Source of the DNA: Hellea sp. | GTDB lineage: Bacteria > Pseudomonadota > Alphaproteobacteria > Caulobacterales > Maricaulaceae | Reading direction: 5' to 3' | Assembly (NCBI GenBank): GCA_020628425.1 | Contig: JAHDEZ010000022.1 | Span: forward strand, 1-43,284 | DNA length: 43,284 nucleotides | Shown: one piece after another, positions 33,388-42,472 of the stretch | How positions within the stretch are numbered: position 1 is the first letter of the stretch | Layout of the letters: each line of letters starts with the position of its first letter | Made by a program: the position numbers and the translations under genes | The notes under the pieces: generated by a model | The model's database searches: none | Told to the model about the DNA's origin: nothing | What the model saw: only the letters and a program-made list of their open reading frames with translations

Positions 33388-33867
33388 TCATCGACGCAGA
33401 AAAACATACCAAGCCCCAGAGCCTCCATGTTTGAGATGAGCCGGTGAAAACTCAGCAATCATGGGGCGGATGTCCGGATTTTCCAACCAAAGTGGGAGAT
33501 TTCGCTTTAAAATGCCTTGCCCCCTAATGCCCTTCCCCGTGATCACAAGGACGCATTTTTTATTCTGGTTATAGGATCTGATAAGAATGCGCTGCAGAGC
33601 ATCAAAGGCTTCTGACTGGGTCATGTCATGTAAATCGATTTTTGCATCAATGCTGATTTGGCCGCGCCGGGTTTTCCTATCTGTCCTTTGCCCCAAAGGG
33701 GCCTCTTTGGTTTTTTTAGGCTTCACCGGTAGGTGGCCTGTTCGCATGAGGGCCGCGAAATCTTCATCGCCACTTTTGGCACTGCCTTTTTTAAGAGGAG
33801 TCACCGTTCGCGCAACACGATTCCAAAGGTAATAGTCTTTGGGTTTAATATCCTTTGTTCTTTTCAT
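33388..33867 (-). CDS. Smr domain protein
   Basis: 159 residues. The N-terminal 70 are basic and look disordered; the C-terminal Smr domain shows KIDLHDMTQSEAFDAL, VLVITGKGIRGQGIL and HLKHGGSGAWYVFL. Smr domains bind or nick nucleic acids and in bacteria act in ribosome rescue or DNA repair. Its start overlaps the stop of the EamA gene by four bases. In alphaproteobacteria it usually sits next to mltA; here an exporter gene separates them. Confidence 0.93.
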   Translation of the reverse strand: MKRTKDIKPKDYYLWNRVARTVTPLKKGSAKSGDEDFAALMRTGHLPVKPKKTKEAPLGQRTDRKTRRGQISIDAKIDLHDMTQSEAFDALQRILIRSYNQNKKCVLVITGKGIRGQGILKRNLPLWLENPDIRPMIAEFSPAHLKHGGSGAWYVFLRR

Positions 33868-34775
33868 GACGACTGAAGCCTCTTGGAGGCCAACCCCATG
33901 GCGATGAGAATTAAGACACCGCCGCCTATCTGAAAGATCGTTAGCGGTTCATCATAACGACCCCAGGCAATTGCCGTCGCAACGACGGGCTGAACCACAA
34001 CCAGAACGCCGGCCACAGCAGCCGGTGTACTGCCAAGCCCCGTAATGATCAGGCCTTGCCCCGCGACTTGTACAACCAAAGCCAGAAACAAAGGTGCATA
34101 AAACCCGCTATAATTCTCAGGCAGGTTTCGCGGCAGAAATGTTTCCTCCGGGCTTAAACCTACGATGACAGTCATTACGATCAGTTCGACACAGGTCAGC
34201 CAGAAAATAGCTTCGATACCACTCATTGTTCGACGGGCAACCTTGGAACAAACCAGATAGAAAGATACAAAAACAGCCGCAATGACCGCCAATAGATCTC
34301 CACTTAAAACACCTTTGTCATCAGCCCCCCCGCCTTGAGTTAAGGCCCCAGCGCCCAGAAGCGCGATAACAACCGCCAGAAACCAGTAACCGTGGGGCTT
34401 GTCCTTAAGGAAAACCCACGCTGTTAACCCGGCAAAGAGATTACCAAGGCTAACAACAAATGTGGCATTGGATACGGTCGTCGTCACCAAAGCCCAATGC
34501 CAAAAGGCAATGTTAAGCGCAAAAAATACTCCCGCCAAAACAATGAACTTCGTTGGTCTCACCGGCAGGCGCTTCTGAATCAAAAGCACCAAAATAAACA
34601 AAATAGGGATGGCAAAAATAAACCGCCACATGGCGACACCCTGCGGGCCCAACATGTCCGGGCTGACACCGTCTCTCAGAGCAATGGGTGCAAAACCTAT
34701 GCAAATCCCACCCAGTAAGACCAAGAATGGCCCGACCCAGCCATGGTTTTCCCTATGTCTTGTCTCATCTGACAT
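33864..34775 (-). CDS. EamA/DMT family inner-membrane exporter
   Basis: 303 residues, ten predicted transmembrane helices in two EamA halves. Typical motifs include GICIGFAPIALRDGVSPDMLGP near the start and SLGNLFAGLTAWVFLKDKP, with the second-half equivalent VLVVVQPVVATAIAWGRYDEP. Members export metabolites or amino acids; substrate unknown. It lies between mltA and smr, an uncommon insertion into this conserved cluster. Confidence 0.92.
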   Translation of the reverse strand: MSDETRHRENHGWVGPFLVLLGGICIGFAPIALRDGVSPDMLGPQGVAMWRFIFAIPILFILVLLIQKRLPVRPTKFIVLAGVFFALNIAFWHWALVTTTVSNATFVVSLGNLFAGLTAWVFLKDKPHGYWFLAVVIALLGAGALTQGGGADDKGVLSGDLLAVIAAVFVSFYLVCSKVARRTMSGIEAIFWLTCVELIVMTVIVGLSPEETFLPRNLPENYSGFYAPLFLALVVQVAGQGLIITGLGSTPAAVAGVLVVVQPVVATAIAWGRYDEPLTIFQIGGGVLILIAMGLASKRLQSS

Positions 34776-34817
34776 GGAAGGGGGTTTAACGTCTTATTCT
34801 GGAAATGGAATAGAGGA

Positions 34818-36089
34818 TTAACTCACAGGCAGCAGGCTAAGCGCTAATCCAACCGGCAGTAAAATCGTCCACGTACCCGGGTGTTTCATAACCCCGGCCA
34901 AGTCTCCTGCCTTATCTCCGGAACCAAAATAGAGATCCGCTCGAAATGCGCCGCGAATAGCTTTACCCGTATCCTGTGTTATCACCAGTCGCTGCTCCCG
35001 GGCACCACGGTAATCTCCTCCCACCTGGGGTAAAGTCGTATCCAACCAAACAGGGACTCCGTATGGGTAATAAGATGGATCCACGGCAATGGACGCCATA
35101 TCTGTCAACGGTACCCGCATGGCCCCTTTTGGACCTTCGCCTGGCAAAATGGTCTCTTCTTTAAAGAATATGTAGCGGGCATTTTCGTTCATCAAAGCCC
35201 GTGTGGCCTCAGCTCCGTTTCGGTCCATCCAGTCTTCGATAGCTTGTTTGGATGCTTGCTCCAGAGAAAACGCACCGCGTTCCACCAGAATGCGCCCGAT
35301 GGATGTATAGGGTTTTCCATTATTGGCATCATAGGCCGCCCGGACCTTTTCCCCCGTATCAAAGGAAAGGACCCCTGAACCCTGAACCTGCATAAAAAAC
35401 ACCTCTATAGGTTTTCCGTAAGCAATAACCTCGGATGTGGTTTCATTAATCTGGCTCCTAGAAAGGTTGAGTTTCGCGGAATCTGAAGGCGTTTTTAAAA
35501 TGGGTTCAGAGAAAATTGTAGTTTTGAAGCGGCTAGCGCGAATTTCTGGCTGATAATAGCCCGTAACCGTTCCGGTCCCAGACATATTGATGGGCAAAAA
35601 TTCATTTTCAAAAAACAGACGGGCAGAATCTGAAAAGGCCGGCGTTGCCATGGCCGTATTACAGGTCGATCTCCAATCGCTTATGCGCCCAAATTCTTGA
35701 CGGGCATGGAGCTTTTCATTGTCATCCCGCTCAACCAATTTTGCACAACCCCGCTGAAAAGACTTAAGGGCTGCGGTTACATCCACCAAACCCCAACCCA
35801 GCACATCGGAATAAGCCTCACTTATAGATATGCTTGGTGGCGGGGGTGTAACAAGAACAGGATTCGGTGGTACCACAACAGGGTTGGTGTCAGGTATGGT
35901 CGGTGGCGGTGTAATCGTTTCAACCATTCCATTATCGCCGGAAACCGGATCTGGTTGGGTCGTCGTTGAGCCTGTAGAATTGGATGGATCGGTATTCGCG
36001 GGGTCACCGCCAGTCCTATCGGGTGTTGTCGTGCAGGCAGCCAGAATGAGCGCCAAGCCGGTCGCGCCCAGTTTTCGAAAAAAAGCCAT
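34818..36089 (-). CDS. mltA: Membrane-bound lytic murein transglycosylase A
   Basis: 423 residues. A lipoprotein signal ends LILAACTTTPD (Cys about 19), followed by a Pro/Thr-rich linker of about 75 residues. The MltA domain includes GYYQPEIRAS, and the 3D domain ends with QDTGKAIRGAFRADLYFG and the catalytic Asp region. The enzyme cleaves peptidoglycan between MurNAc and GlcNAc to 1,6-anhydro products. It follows the Tim44-like gene by 5 bases and is probably co-transcribed with it. Confidence 0.95.
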   Translation of the reverse strand: MAFFRKLGATGLALILAACTTTPDRTGGDPANTDPSNSTGSTTTQPDPVSGDNGMVETITPPPTIPDTNPVVVPPNPVLVTPPPPSISISEAYSDVLGWGLVDVTAALKSFQRGCAKLVERDDNEKLHARQEFGRISDWRSTCNTAMATPAFSDSARLFFENEFLPINMSGTGTVTGYYQPEIRASRFKTTIFSEPILKTPSDSAKLNLSRSQINETTSEVIAYGKPIEVFFMQVQGSGVLSFDTGEKVRAAYDANNGKPYTSIGRILVERGAFSLEQASKQAIEDWMDRNGAEATRALMNENARYIFFKEETILPGEGPKGAMRVPLTDMASIAVDPSYYPYGVPVWLDTTLPQVGGDYRGAREQRLVITQDTGKAIRGAFRADLYFGSGDKAGDLAGVMKHPGTWTILLPVGLALSLLPVS

Positions 36090-36094
36090 AAATA

Positions 36095-36757
36095 TCAGTG
36101 TGTCGTATCGGGTGTCGGGTCGGCGTCAAAATTACTGTCAGATGGTGCAACATCCGCCAGAAGCCAGTTTGGATTTCTATCAGCCATATTCCGCTCAAAG
36201 GACCAAACTTCCGAACTCCGGGATAGCATATCGGCTTCGCCCTGCACTACATTACCATCTGCGTCCTTCAGAGCTGATGATAATTCCGCGTCAAAACTCA
36301 CAGAAATACGGGCAACTTTATCCGGACAGGATACATGTGTGACTTCAGCGTGAATAATGCGAGCCAGATCTGTGACCTGTACCAGATTATTCAGATCTCG
36401 ATCTGTAATTGCCGCGTCGTAAACCTCATAAACTTTAGGAGTCAGTAGCTCCCCCAGAAGATCCCTATCACCTTCAGCAAAAGACTCTAATATAACCCCA
36501 TAGGCGCCCTGTGCCTGATCCAGAAAGACATTTAATGAAAACCCAGGGTCAAAAGCGCGGATGTTTGCTATATCTGGAAAATCCCCCGTGTCTTCCACCG
36601 GATCGATAACCGCGGGTTTGTCTTCATCTGGTTTTGCCATAAATTTGGTCGGGTCGATGGCATTATCAGCACCGTGGCCAACATTTTTACCCAATACTGA
36701 AAACAGCATGGCGCAGATTATCGTTGCGATGGCAGCGTAAAGAATGACTTCGTACAT
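36095..36757 (-). CDS. Tim44/TimA-like membrane-associated protein
   Basis: 220 residues. An N-terminal membrane anchor (VILYAAIATIICAMLFSVLG) and a C-terminal Tim44-like domain (ending VWSFERNMADRNPNWLLADV). In mitochondria Tim44 tethers Hsp70 to the import channel; the bacterial relatives have a poorly defined envelope role. Divergent from secB, and its link with SecB, MltA and Smr is a common alphaproteobacterial arrangement. Confidence 0.9.
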   Translation of the reverse strand: MYEVILYAAIATIICAMLFSVLGKNVGHGADNAIDPTKFMAKPDEDKPAVIDPVEDTGDFPDIANIRAFDPGFSLNVFLDQAQGAYGVILESFAEGDRDLLGELLTPKVYEVYDAAITDRDLNNLVQVTDLARIIHAEVTHVSCPDKVARISVSFDAELSSALKDADGNVVQGEADMLSRSSEVWSFERNMADRNPNWLLADVAPSDSNFDADPTPDTTH

Positions 36758-36907
36758 CAGGGAGGCTCTTTGTTTTTGTTTCTATAGCGGATCTTAAGCG
36801 GATTGACCAGTTGCCCAAGCAGACAGGCTATGTTAGCTGACCGCGCGCCCAAAGCAAGATGTATTCGGGTAGCACAAGAATTCTAGACTGAAAATAGGAG
36901 TGGCCCA

Positions 36908-37393
36908 ATGGCCAAGAAAAAAGAAGAAGAAAAGGCAGAAGCAGCGCCGAATCCCGGCCCAGGCCCAATGCTACAGGTTCTGGCTCAATACACCAAAGAC
37001 CAGAGCTTCGAAAACCCAAACGCGCCGGACTCTCTGCGGAGTGATGCCGGTGCCCCGCAAATCAATATTCAAATTGAAATCGGTCGTCAGATGATGGCCG
37101 ACGATACGGTCGAGGTCACACTGATCCTTAAGGCTGATGCGCGCCGTGAAGATCAGGTGGCTTTTATTGCCGAGCTTGAATATGCCGGATTATTTGCCTT
37201 TCAAAACGTCAATGCTGAGGAAATTCAGCCGGTCATTATGATTGAATGTCCGCGTCTGCTCTTCCCGTTTGCGCGCCAGATTCTGGCCGAAATGACACAA
37301 AATGGCGGCTTCCCGCCCATCATGCTCGAGCCACCGGATTTTGCCGGCATGTTCCGCGAAGAAATGATGCGTCGCGCGAGTGCGGAAGCCTAA
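36908..37393 (+). CDS. secB: Protein-export chaperone SecB
   Basis: 161 residues, family length. It holds preproteins unfolded and hands them to SecA. Diagnostic features are LAQYTKDQSFENPNAP, a beta-sheet stretch ending LEYAGLFAFQNV, ECPRLLFPFARQIL and GGFPPIMLEPPDFAGM. The N-terminus is Lys/Glu-rich and Pro/Gly-rich. A perfect terminator follows, located inside the convergent dnaQ gene. Confidence 0.97.
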   Translation: MAKKKEEEKAEAAPNPGPGPMLQVLAQYTKDQSFENPNAPDSLRSDAGAPQINIQIEIGRQMMADDTVEVTLILKADARREDQVAFIAELEYAGLFAFQNVNAEEIQPVIMIECPRLLFPFARQILAEMTQNGGFPPIMLEPPDFAGMFREEMMRRASAEA

Positions 37394-37406
37394 AAGCAAA
37401 AATAGG

Positions 37407-38141
37407 TCAACCAGCTCTGCGCTCGGACTTTGACCAGTATTTTTGCCAGATAGAGTCGGCGGCGTCCCCGCCGATTTTTTTTATGAAACCGGTATGAGCT
37501 TCTAATTCACTTTCGGAAATACGCGGCGCCAAAGCCGTCGGCCGTGGTTGAGCCACAGGTACGAGAGTCGAATCCAGTTGTTTGTTTGAATGGGACGCAA
37601 AGCCGAAACTGCGCGCCCGACCACCGGATAATTCCAAATAAACCCGGGCCAAAAGCTCTGCGTCAACCAAAGCCCCGTGTTTGTCACGGGTCGCCAGGGA
37701 TATATCAAACCGTTTACAGAGCGCATCGAGCGAGGCCGGCGAGCCGGGAAATTTCGCCCGGGCTATTTTCAATGTGTCTGTAAATCTCTGTTTTGGATAG
37801 GGCTCATAACCGGCCCGTGATAACTCGGCATTGACGAAGCCCATATCAAATTCCGCATTATGGGCTACCATTTGAGCGTCACCAACAAAATCAATAAAGG
37901 CCTGAGCTTGATGTGAGAATAACGGTTTTCCGTCCAGAAATTCTCTGGTTAATCCGGTAATCTCTGTGACTTTTTCAGGAATATCCCTCTGCGGATCTAT
38001 ATAAGTGTGAAATGTGTTGCCAGTAGGCATGAGGTCAACCACCTCAACACAGCCGATCTCTGTAATGCGATCCGCCCCGTAAGCGTCAAAACCTGTTGTT
38101 TCCGTATCGAAAACAATTTCTCTGATACCCTCTTCGGTCAT
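37407..38141 (-). CDS. dnaQ: DNA polymerase III epsilon subunit (proofreading exonuclease)
   Basis: 244 residues. DEDDh exonuclease motifs are present: EIVFDTETTGFD (ExoI), AHNAEFDMGFVNAEL (ExoII) and DKHGALVDAELLARV with His and Asp (ExoIII). It removes misincorporated bases during replication. The C-terminal tail (GFIKKIGGDAADSIWQKYW) is encoded across the secB terminator. Start 5 bases downstream of the coaE stop. Confidence 0.96.
   Translation of the reverse strand: MTEEGIREIVFDTETTGFDAYGADRITEIGCVEVVDLMPTGNTFHTYIDPQRDIPEKVTEITGLTREFLDGKPLFSHQAQAFIDFVGDAQMVAHNAEFDMGFVNAELSRAGYEPYPKQRFTDTLKIARAKFPGSPASLDALCKRFDISLATRDKHGALVDAELLARVYLELSGGRARSFGFASHSNKQLDSTLVPVAQPRPTALAPRISESELEAHTGFIKKIGGDAADSIWQKYWSKSERRAG
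37457..37482 (+). terminator. Intrinsic terminator for secB inside dnaQ
   Basis: CGGCGG, loop CGTCC, CCGCCG, an A, then eight T residues. A textbook terminator that also encodes part of the dnaQ C-terminus on the other strand. Confidence 0.93.
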
Positions 38142-38146
38142 ATTCC

Positions 38147-38743
38147 CTATATGATATCTTCTTTTAGAATATTTATGATATCCTGCACTTGTTCGCGAGC
38201 TGCATCCAGCCCTTTATGTGTGAAAATCAGAAAATCAGCTCTGTTTCTTTTTTCCGCATCGGGAATTTGTCGGGATAAAAGTGTTTCAAATAAATCTTCT
38301 GTCATGCCGGGGCGGGCCAGAACCCGCTCCCTTTGCACATCTGCGGGTGCTGTCACGACAATGACTTTGTCAACATAGCTATCCCCCCCGGTTTCAAAAA
38401 GCAGAGGGACATCCATAACCACAATATTTGATTTATCGGCTTTTGCCTGTTCGAAAAATGCCGTGCGCTCTTGCCCCACCATAGGGTGGATAAAGCTCTC
38501 GAGAACTTGAAGGTTGAGGGGATCGGCGCGCATGTGAGCCCCTAAAACTTTCCGGTCGATAGCGCCCTCTTTTACAGCATCCGGAAAAACGGCCCGTATC
38601 AAAGGAACGGCGCGGCCCCCCTTAGCATAAAGTTTGTGAACCGTCGCATCCGCATCAAACACCGGACAGCCCGCCTCGCGAAACATCTGCGCCGTTGTGG
38701 TTTTACCCATGCCGATAGAGCCGGTGAGTCCCAATATGATCAT
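38147..38743 (-). CDS. coaE: Dephospho-CoA kinase
   Basis: 198 residues. Catalyses the last step of coenzyme A synthesis. P-loop GLTGSIGMGKTTTA at residues 4-17, AGCPVFDADATVHKLY, then DVPLLFETGG and the lid region ARPGMTEDLF. Overlaps the aroE stop by four bases. Confidence 0.96.
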   Translation of the reverse strand: MIILGLTGSIGMGKTTTAQMFREAGCPVFDADATVHKLYAKGGRAVPLIRAVFPDAVKEGAIDRKVLGAHMRADPLNLQVLESFIHPMVGQERTAFFEQAKADKSNIVVMDVPLLFETGGDSYVDKVIVVTAPADVQRERVLARPGMTEDLFETLLSRQIPDAEKRNRADFLIFTHKGLDAAREQVQDIINILKEDII

Positions 38744-39609
38744 GCGTTTGCTGTCGATTGAATTTTTCGGGTCAATGCCTGTTTTAATAAGGGCGACGGA
38801 TCCAGATCCTCTGGCGGGGTTTGTCCAAAAAACAGCTTAAATGACGGCCGTGCCTGGCCAACCAACATTTCCAGACCACCCAGATGCGGGAGGCCATATT
38901 GCTGGGCCTGTCGCAGGAGTCCTGTTTCCAGAGGCGTATAAACCAAATCGTAAACAAAGCAGTCCGGTCTGGCCATTTTTAGATCCAGATCAAGCTCGCT
39001 CATACCTTTCATACCAGCAGAACTCGCGTTCACGATAAGACCCGCTGAAGGTGTCGAGATCTGGCGATGGCGCCATGGCACAGCATAGATACTGGGAAGA
39101 TCAATTTCGCGGCGTAGCTTTTCAGCTTTCTCGTCCGTACGTCCGCATATCCTGATTTCCGGACAATTCAAACTTAACAGGGCTCCAATCACCGCACGTG
39201 CCGCACCGCCTGTTCCTATCACCAAGGCTGGTGTATTCATAATTTTCTGGGGCCCGAGCCTTTTTAGCAATGGCGCGGCAAAACCTTCGAGATCCGTATT
39301 ATGAGCATAAAGCTGACCGTTTTTTTTATAGAGGCAGTTTGCAACCCCCAAACGCTCTGCATCCGGGGTTACATATTTGGTCGAATCAAAAGCTAATTTC
39401 TTGAGTGGAAGCGTTACATTGACCCCCGATATGGATGTTCTCGTCAATGTACCAAAGGCACGAGGGGCATCATCTGGGCGAACTGCAAAATGTACATAAG
39501 CCCCGGTGATACCCATTTTTTTAAGCCAGAAATTATGCATCAGCGGCGAAAGTGAATGGTGAATAGGCCATCCACACACACCCGCTAGTTTTGGAAAAGG
39601 CACGGTCAT
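38740..39609 (-). CDS. aroE: Shikimate dehydrogenase
   Basis: 289 residues. Reduces 3-dehydroshikimate with NADPH in the aromatic amino acid pathway. Substrate and cofactor motifs are visible: GWPIHHSLSPLMHNFWL, the catalytic Lys in NVTLPLKK, HNTDLEGF, VIGTGGAARAVIGAL and VNASSAGMKG. Overlaps maf by four bases and coaE by four bases, so the group is an operon. Confidence 0.96.
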   Translation of the reverse strand: MTVPFPKLAGVCGWPIHHSLSPLMHNFWLKKMGITGAYVHFAVRPDDAPRAFGTLTRTSISGVNVTLPLKKLAFDSTKYVTPDAERLGVANCLYKKNGQLYAHNTDLEGFAAPLLKRLGPQKIMNTPALVIGTGGAARAVIGALLSLNCPEIRICGRTDEKAEKLRREIDLPSIYAVPWRHRQISTPSAGLIVNASSAGMKGMSELDLDLKMARPDCFVYDLVYTPLETGLLRQAQQYGLPHLGGLEMLVGQARPSFKLFFGQTPPEDLDPSPLLKQALTRKIQSTANA

Positions 39610-40199
39610 GATTTTATGGCCCCTCTTTCCCTCAAATAATCCAGCACAGGCAATAGGGATAAACCTAATATAGAAAAGAAATCCCCGTCAACTTTTGAAA
39701 ATAGTTGAGCGCCGCGGCCTTCAAAACGATAAGCTCCGACACTTTTGGTCAAAGCCTCGCCCTCTGACTTTATATAGTCATCTAAAAAAGCGTCTGAGAA
39801 ATCGCGAACATATAGTACAGTTTTTGCCATATGCCGCCAAACTGGCTGACCGTTTTCACAAATAACCACCGCCCCTATCAGGCTGTGTTTTTTGTTTTTC
39901 ATGGATAAAAGACGTTCTCGCGCCTCAGATAGGTCTCGTGGTTTATCAAAAAGCTGCCCATCCATTTCCATAATCTGATCGGCTCCGATGACAAATCCGC
40001 GTTCCGACTGACTCACTTTGCGGGATTTTGCTTCGGCGAGGGCATCAGCTATATCGCGAATTTTTGCGCCCTCCGCTAACATGGCTGCTTTTATAGCTGC
40101 TTCGTCAACGGGCCTGGTGATGACTTCAAAATCCAGACCAGCGTCTGTCATAATTTGCCGCCGAATAGCGCTCCCTGATGCCAGAATAATTCGGGTCAT
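39606..40199 (-). CDS. maf: Maf nucleotide pyrophosphatase
   Basis: 197 residues. Maf/YceF proteins hydrolyse non-canonical or specific nucleoside triphosphates. The signature LASGSAIRRQIM at the start, VIGADQI and LSMKNKKHSLIGAVV are present. Its start touches the stop of the upstream regulator gene. Confidence 0.95.
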   Translation of the reverse strand: MTRIILASGSAIRRQIMTDAGLDFEVITRPVDEAAIKAAMLAEGAKIRDIADALAEAKSRKVSQSERGFVIGADQIMEMDGQLFDKPRDLSEARERLLSMKNKKHSLIGAVVICENGQPVWRHMAKTVLYVRDFSDAFLDDYIKSEGEALTKSVGAYRFEGRGAQLFSKVDGDFFSILGLSLLPVLDYLRERGAIKS

Positions 40200-41035
40200 T
40201 AGAGGCTTCTCTGTTTTTGATAGAGGGTAATAATTTTCGCTGAAGTTTCCTCAATTGAGCGCCGGGTCACATCAACAACTGGATAACCTTTCTTGGCAAA
40301 GAGACGTTTTGCGTCGCGCATCTCATCACGAATATTATCCAGTCGAGTATAATCCGTTTTACGGTTTTCATTTAACCCGACCAGACGCTGGCTTCTGATT
40401 TGCGAAATCCGTTCCGGCTGAGCCACCAATCCCACAATAAAGGGATCTTTGAACGTATCCAATATAGTTGGTAACGGCGCTGATGGGACCAAAGGAATAT
40501 TCCCTGTTTTGTAACCACGATTAGCCAGATAAATACTGGTAGGCGTTTTAGAGGTGCGGCTAACGCCCAATAAGACAATATCAGCATTTTTAAGCCCGGT
40601 TACATTCTGTCCATCATCATGCGCCATAGCGAAATCCAATGCTGCAATGCGGTCATAATATTCTGTATCTAATGTGCGCTGCGCGCCAACCTCATGGGTA
40701 ACAGAAGCCCCCAGATAGCGACCAAGCATGGACAAAGTCGAATCCAGAATTGAAATAGCCGGAATACGTCGGTCTGAACAAAAGCTTTCAAGCATTTTTC
40801 GGCGTTCAGGATTCGCAACCGTATAGAGAACCACACCAGGCTTTTGCTCAATATCTGAAAGGGTCCGAACCATCTGGTCTTCGGACCGGACTAAAGCATG
40901 CAAATGTTCCAAAGGTGTTGCATAGCGGAACTGCGCACAACTGGCCTTCATCATAGCCACCAGGGTTTCACCGGTTGAGTCTGAAACCAAGTGGACATGA
41001 AAGTAAACGGATATGGATTTATTACGCTGGCTCAC
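40199..41035 (-). CDS. Pyruvate, phosphate dikinase / PEP synthase regulatory protein
   Basis: 278 residues of the DUF299 family. It switches PPDK or PEP synthase on and off by ADP-dependent phosphorylation and phosphorolysis of a Thr. Motifs include HLVSDSTGETL near the start, the P-loop-like GVSRTSKTPTSIYLANRGYKTGNIPLVP and GLNENRKTDYTRLDNI. First gene of the leftward maf-aroE-coaE-dnaQ run. This gene next to hemE is the landmark order of the Caulobacter and Rickettsia origin region. Confidence 0.95.
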   Translation of the reverse strand: MSQRNKSISVYFHVHLVSDSTGETLVAMMKASCAQFRYATPLEHLHALVRSEDQMVRTLSDIEQKPGVVLYTVANPERRKMLESFCSDRRIPAISILDSTLSMLGRYLGASVTHEVGAQRTLDTEYYDRIAALDFAMAHDDGQNVTGLKNADIVLLGVSRTSKTPTSIYLANRGYKTGNIPLVPSAPLPTILDTFKDPFIVGLVAQPERISQIRSQRLVGLNENRKTDYTRLDNIRDEMRDAKRLFAKKGYPVVDVTRRSIEETSAKIITLYQKQRSL

Positions 41036-41443
41036 GGCTGACTTTTTTGGACTTATTCGTCTTTACCCACAAGACAAATCTATTTTCCGGCACAGTCAAG
41101 AAAAACCGTGACAGTTTTGGTATATAAACCGAATTTATCGACTCTGTGGATGTTTTCCATTCTGATATCATGAGATCTGGGGATTATAGTTATCATTTTT
41201 TTATCCTCAGACTTATTCATACACTTAAAGCGAAATATATAACTTTCGCGACACATATGCACGTTTTCTATTTTATCCCGATCACATATTCACATGAGTG
41301 TAATTTTCTGAAGATTCACAAAATATTAAATTTACTTACTAAAAGGTTAATTTCATCCACACTTCCACAGCCTCTATAACTATCATCACTTTTTTTATTT
41401 AATAGAGGGGGACAATTGGACTGAATAGATTTAAGTATAATTC
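41036..41443. other. Putative chromosomal replication origin (oriC)
   Basis: A 408-base AT-rich gap between divergent genes, the same place as the Caulobacter origin (between hemE and the PPDK-regulator gene). Five near-consensus DnaA boxes (one mismatch to TTATNCACA, all in the same orientation) lie at 41063-41071, 41201-41209, 41213-41221, 41286-41294 and 41353-41361. A partial CtrA-like site (TTAC-N7-TTAA, 41336-41350) and two GANTC methylation sites (41140 and 41313) are also present. The region around 41285-41350 is AT-rich and could be the unwinding element. It must also hold the hemE promoter. Confidence 0.72.
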
Positions 41444-42472
41444 GTGACCCAGTCTCTATTAAAAGTGCTCTCCGGTGAGCCAGTAAACCCTCCTCCTGTC
41501 TGGTTTATGCGACAAGCAGGTCGGCATTTGCCTGAATATATGAAAATCAGAGCGACTGCCCGCGACTTCATTGATTTTTGTTTTTCACCAAACAAAGCAG
41601 CCGAAGTCACACTACAACCTATTCGTCGATATGATATGGATGCAGCGATTCTATTTGCTGATATTCTACTCGTTCCCATAGCTCTCGGACGGGATGTCCG
41701 TTTTGTAAAAGGCACAGGACCAGTACTAGATCCGCTCAAAGTCGAAGATATAGCCAAGCTTGGCAATGACATGGATGTCTTAAAACCAGTCTATGAAACC
41801 GTATCGCGAGTTAGAGCGGAACTAGATGATCATAAAACGCTTATCGGATTTTGTGGTGGTCCCTGGACCGTGGCAACATATATGATCGAAGGACGGGGTT
41901 CACCGACCAAAGAAATTCCAAAACGTTTTGCATATGATCATATTCAGGAAATGGATGAATTATTATCGCGCTTAGCGGACGCCAGTGCGGATTATTTAAT
42001 TGAACAGGCTAAAGCCGGCGCGGATGCGCTCAAAATATTTGAAAGTTGGGCTGAGGGCTTACCACCTCAACAATTTGATCGATTGGTTATTGCCCCCACA
42101 CGACAAATTATCGACCGCGTTCGGGCGGCTGGTATTACGAAACCCATTATAGGTTTTCCCAGAGGTGCCGGTCTAAATGCATTGCGATATGCGAGAGAAC
42201 TGGACATTCAATGCTGCGCCGCTGGAACAGATGTGCCCTTAAAGGCGTTTCGACAATCTGTGCCCGATGGTATGGCCATACAGGGTAATTTAGATCCTTT
42301 GGCTCTGCGGATGGGTGGAGACGTGTTACGGCACGCGGTTCAAAACGTCTTGGATACAGCAAGTGGGCCCCATATTTTTAATTTAGGCCATGGTGTAACG
42401 CCGGATGTGAAAATCGAGAATGTACATGCGGTGATATCTCATATCCGAACGGGGAGTGGGAATTATGTTTGA
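41444..42472 (+). CDS. hemE: Uroporphyrinogen decarboxylase
   Basis: 342 residues from a GTG start. Converts uroporphyrinogen III to coproporphyrinogen III in haem synthesis. Diagnostic segments are PPVWFMRQAGRHLPEY and GFCGGPWTVATYMIEG; the substrate-binding Asp is in AAILFADILLVP. The end overlaps hemJ. No strong ribosome site. In Caulobacter its promoter lies in the origin. Confidence 0.96.
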   Translation: MTQSLLKVLSGEPVNPPPVWFMRQAGRHLPEYMKIRATARDFIDFCFSPNKAAEVTLQPIRRYDMDAAILFADILLVPIALGRDVRFVKGTGPVLDPLKVEDIAKLGNDMDVLKPVYETVSRVRAELDDHKTLIGFCGGPWTVATYMIEGRGSPTKEIPKRFAYDHIQEMDELLSRLADASADYLIEQAKAGADALKIFESWAEGLPPQQFDRLVIAPTRQIIDRVRAAGITKPIIGFPRGAGLNALRYARELDIQCCAAGTDVPLKAFRQSVPDGMAIQGNLDPLALRMGGDVLRHAVQNVLDTASGPHIFNLGHGVTPDVKIENVHAVISHIRTGSGNYV

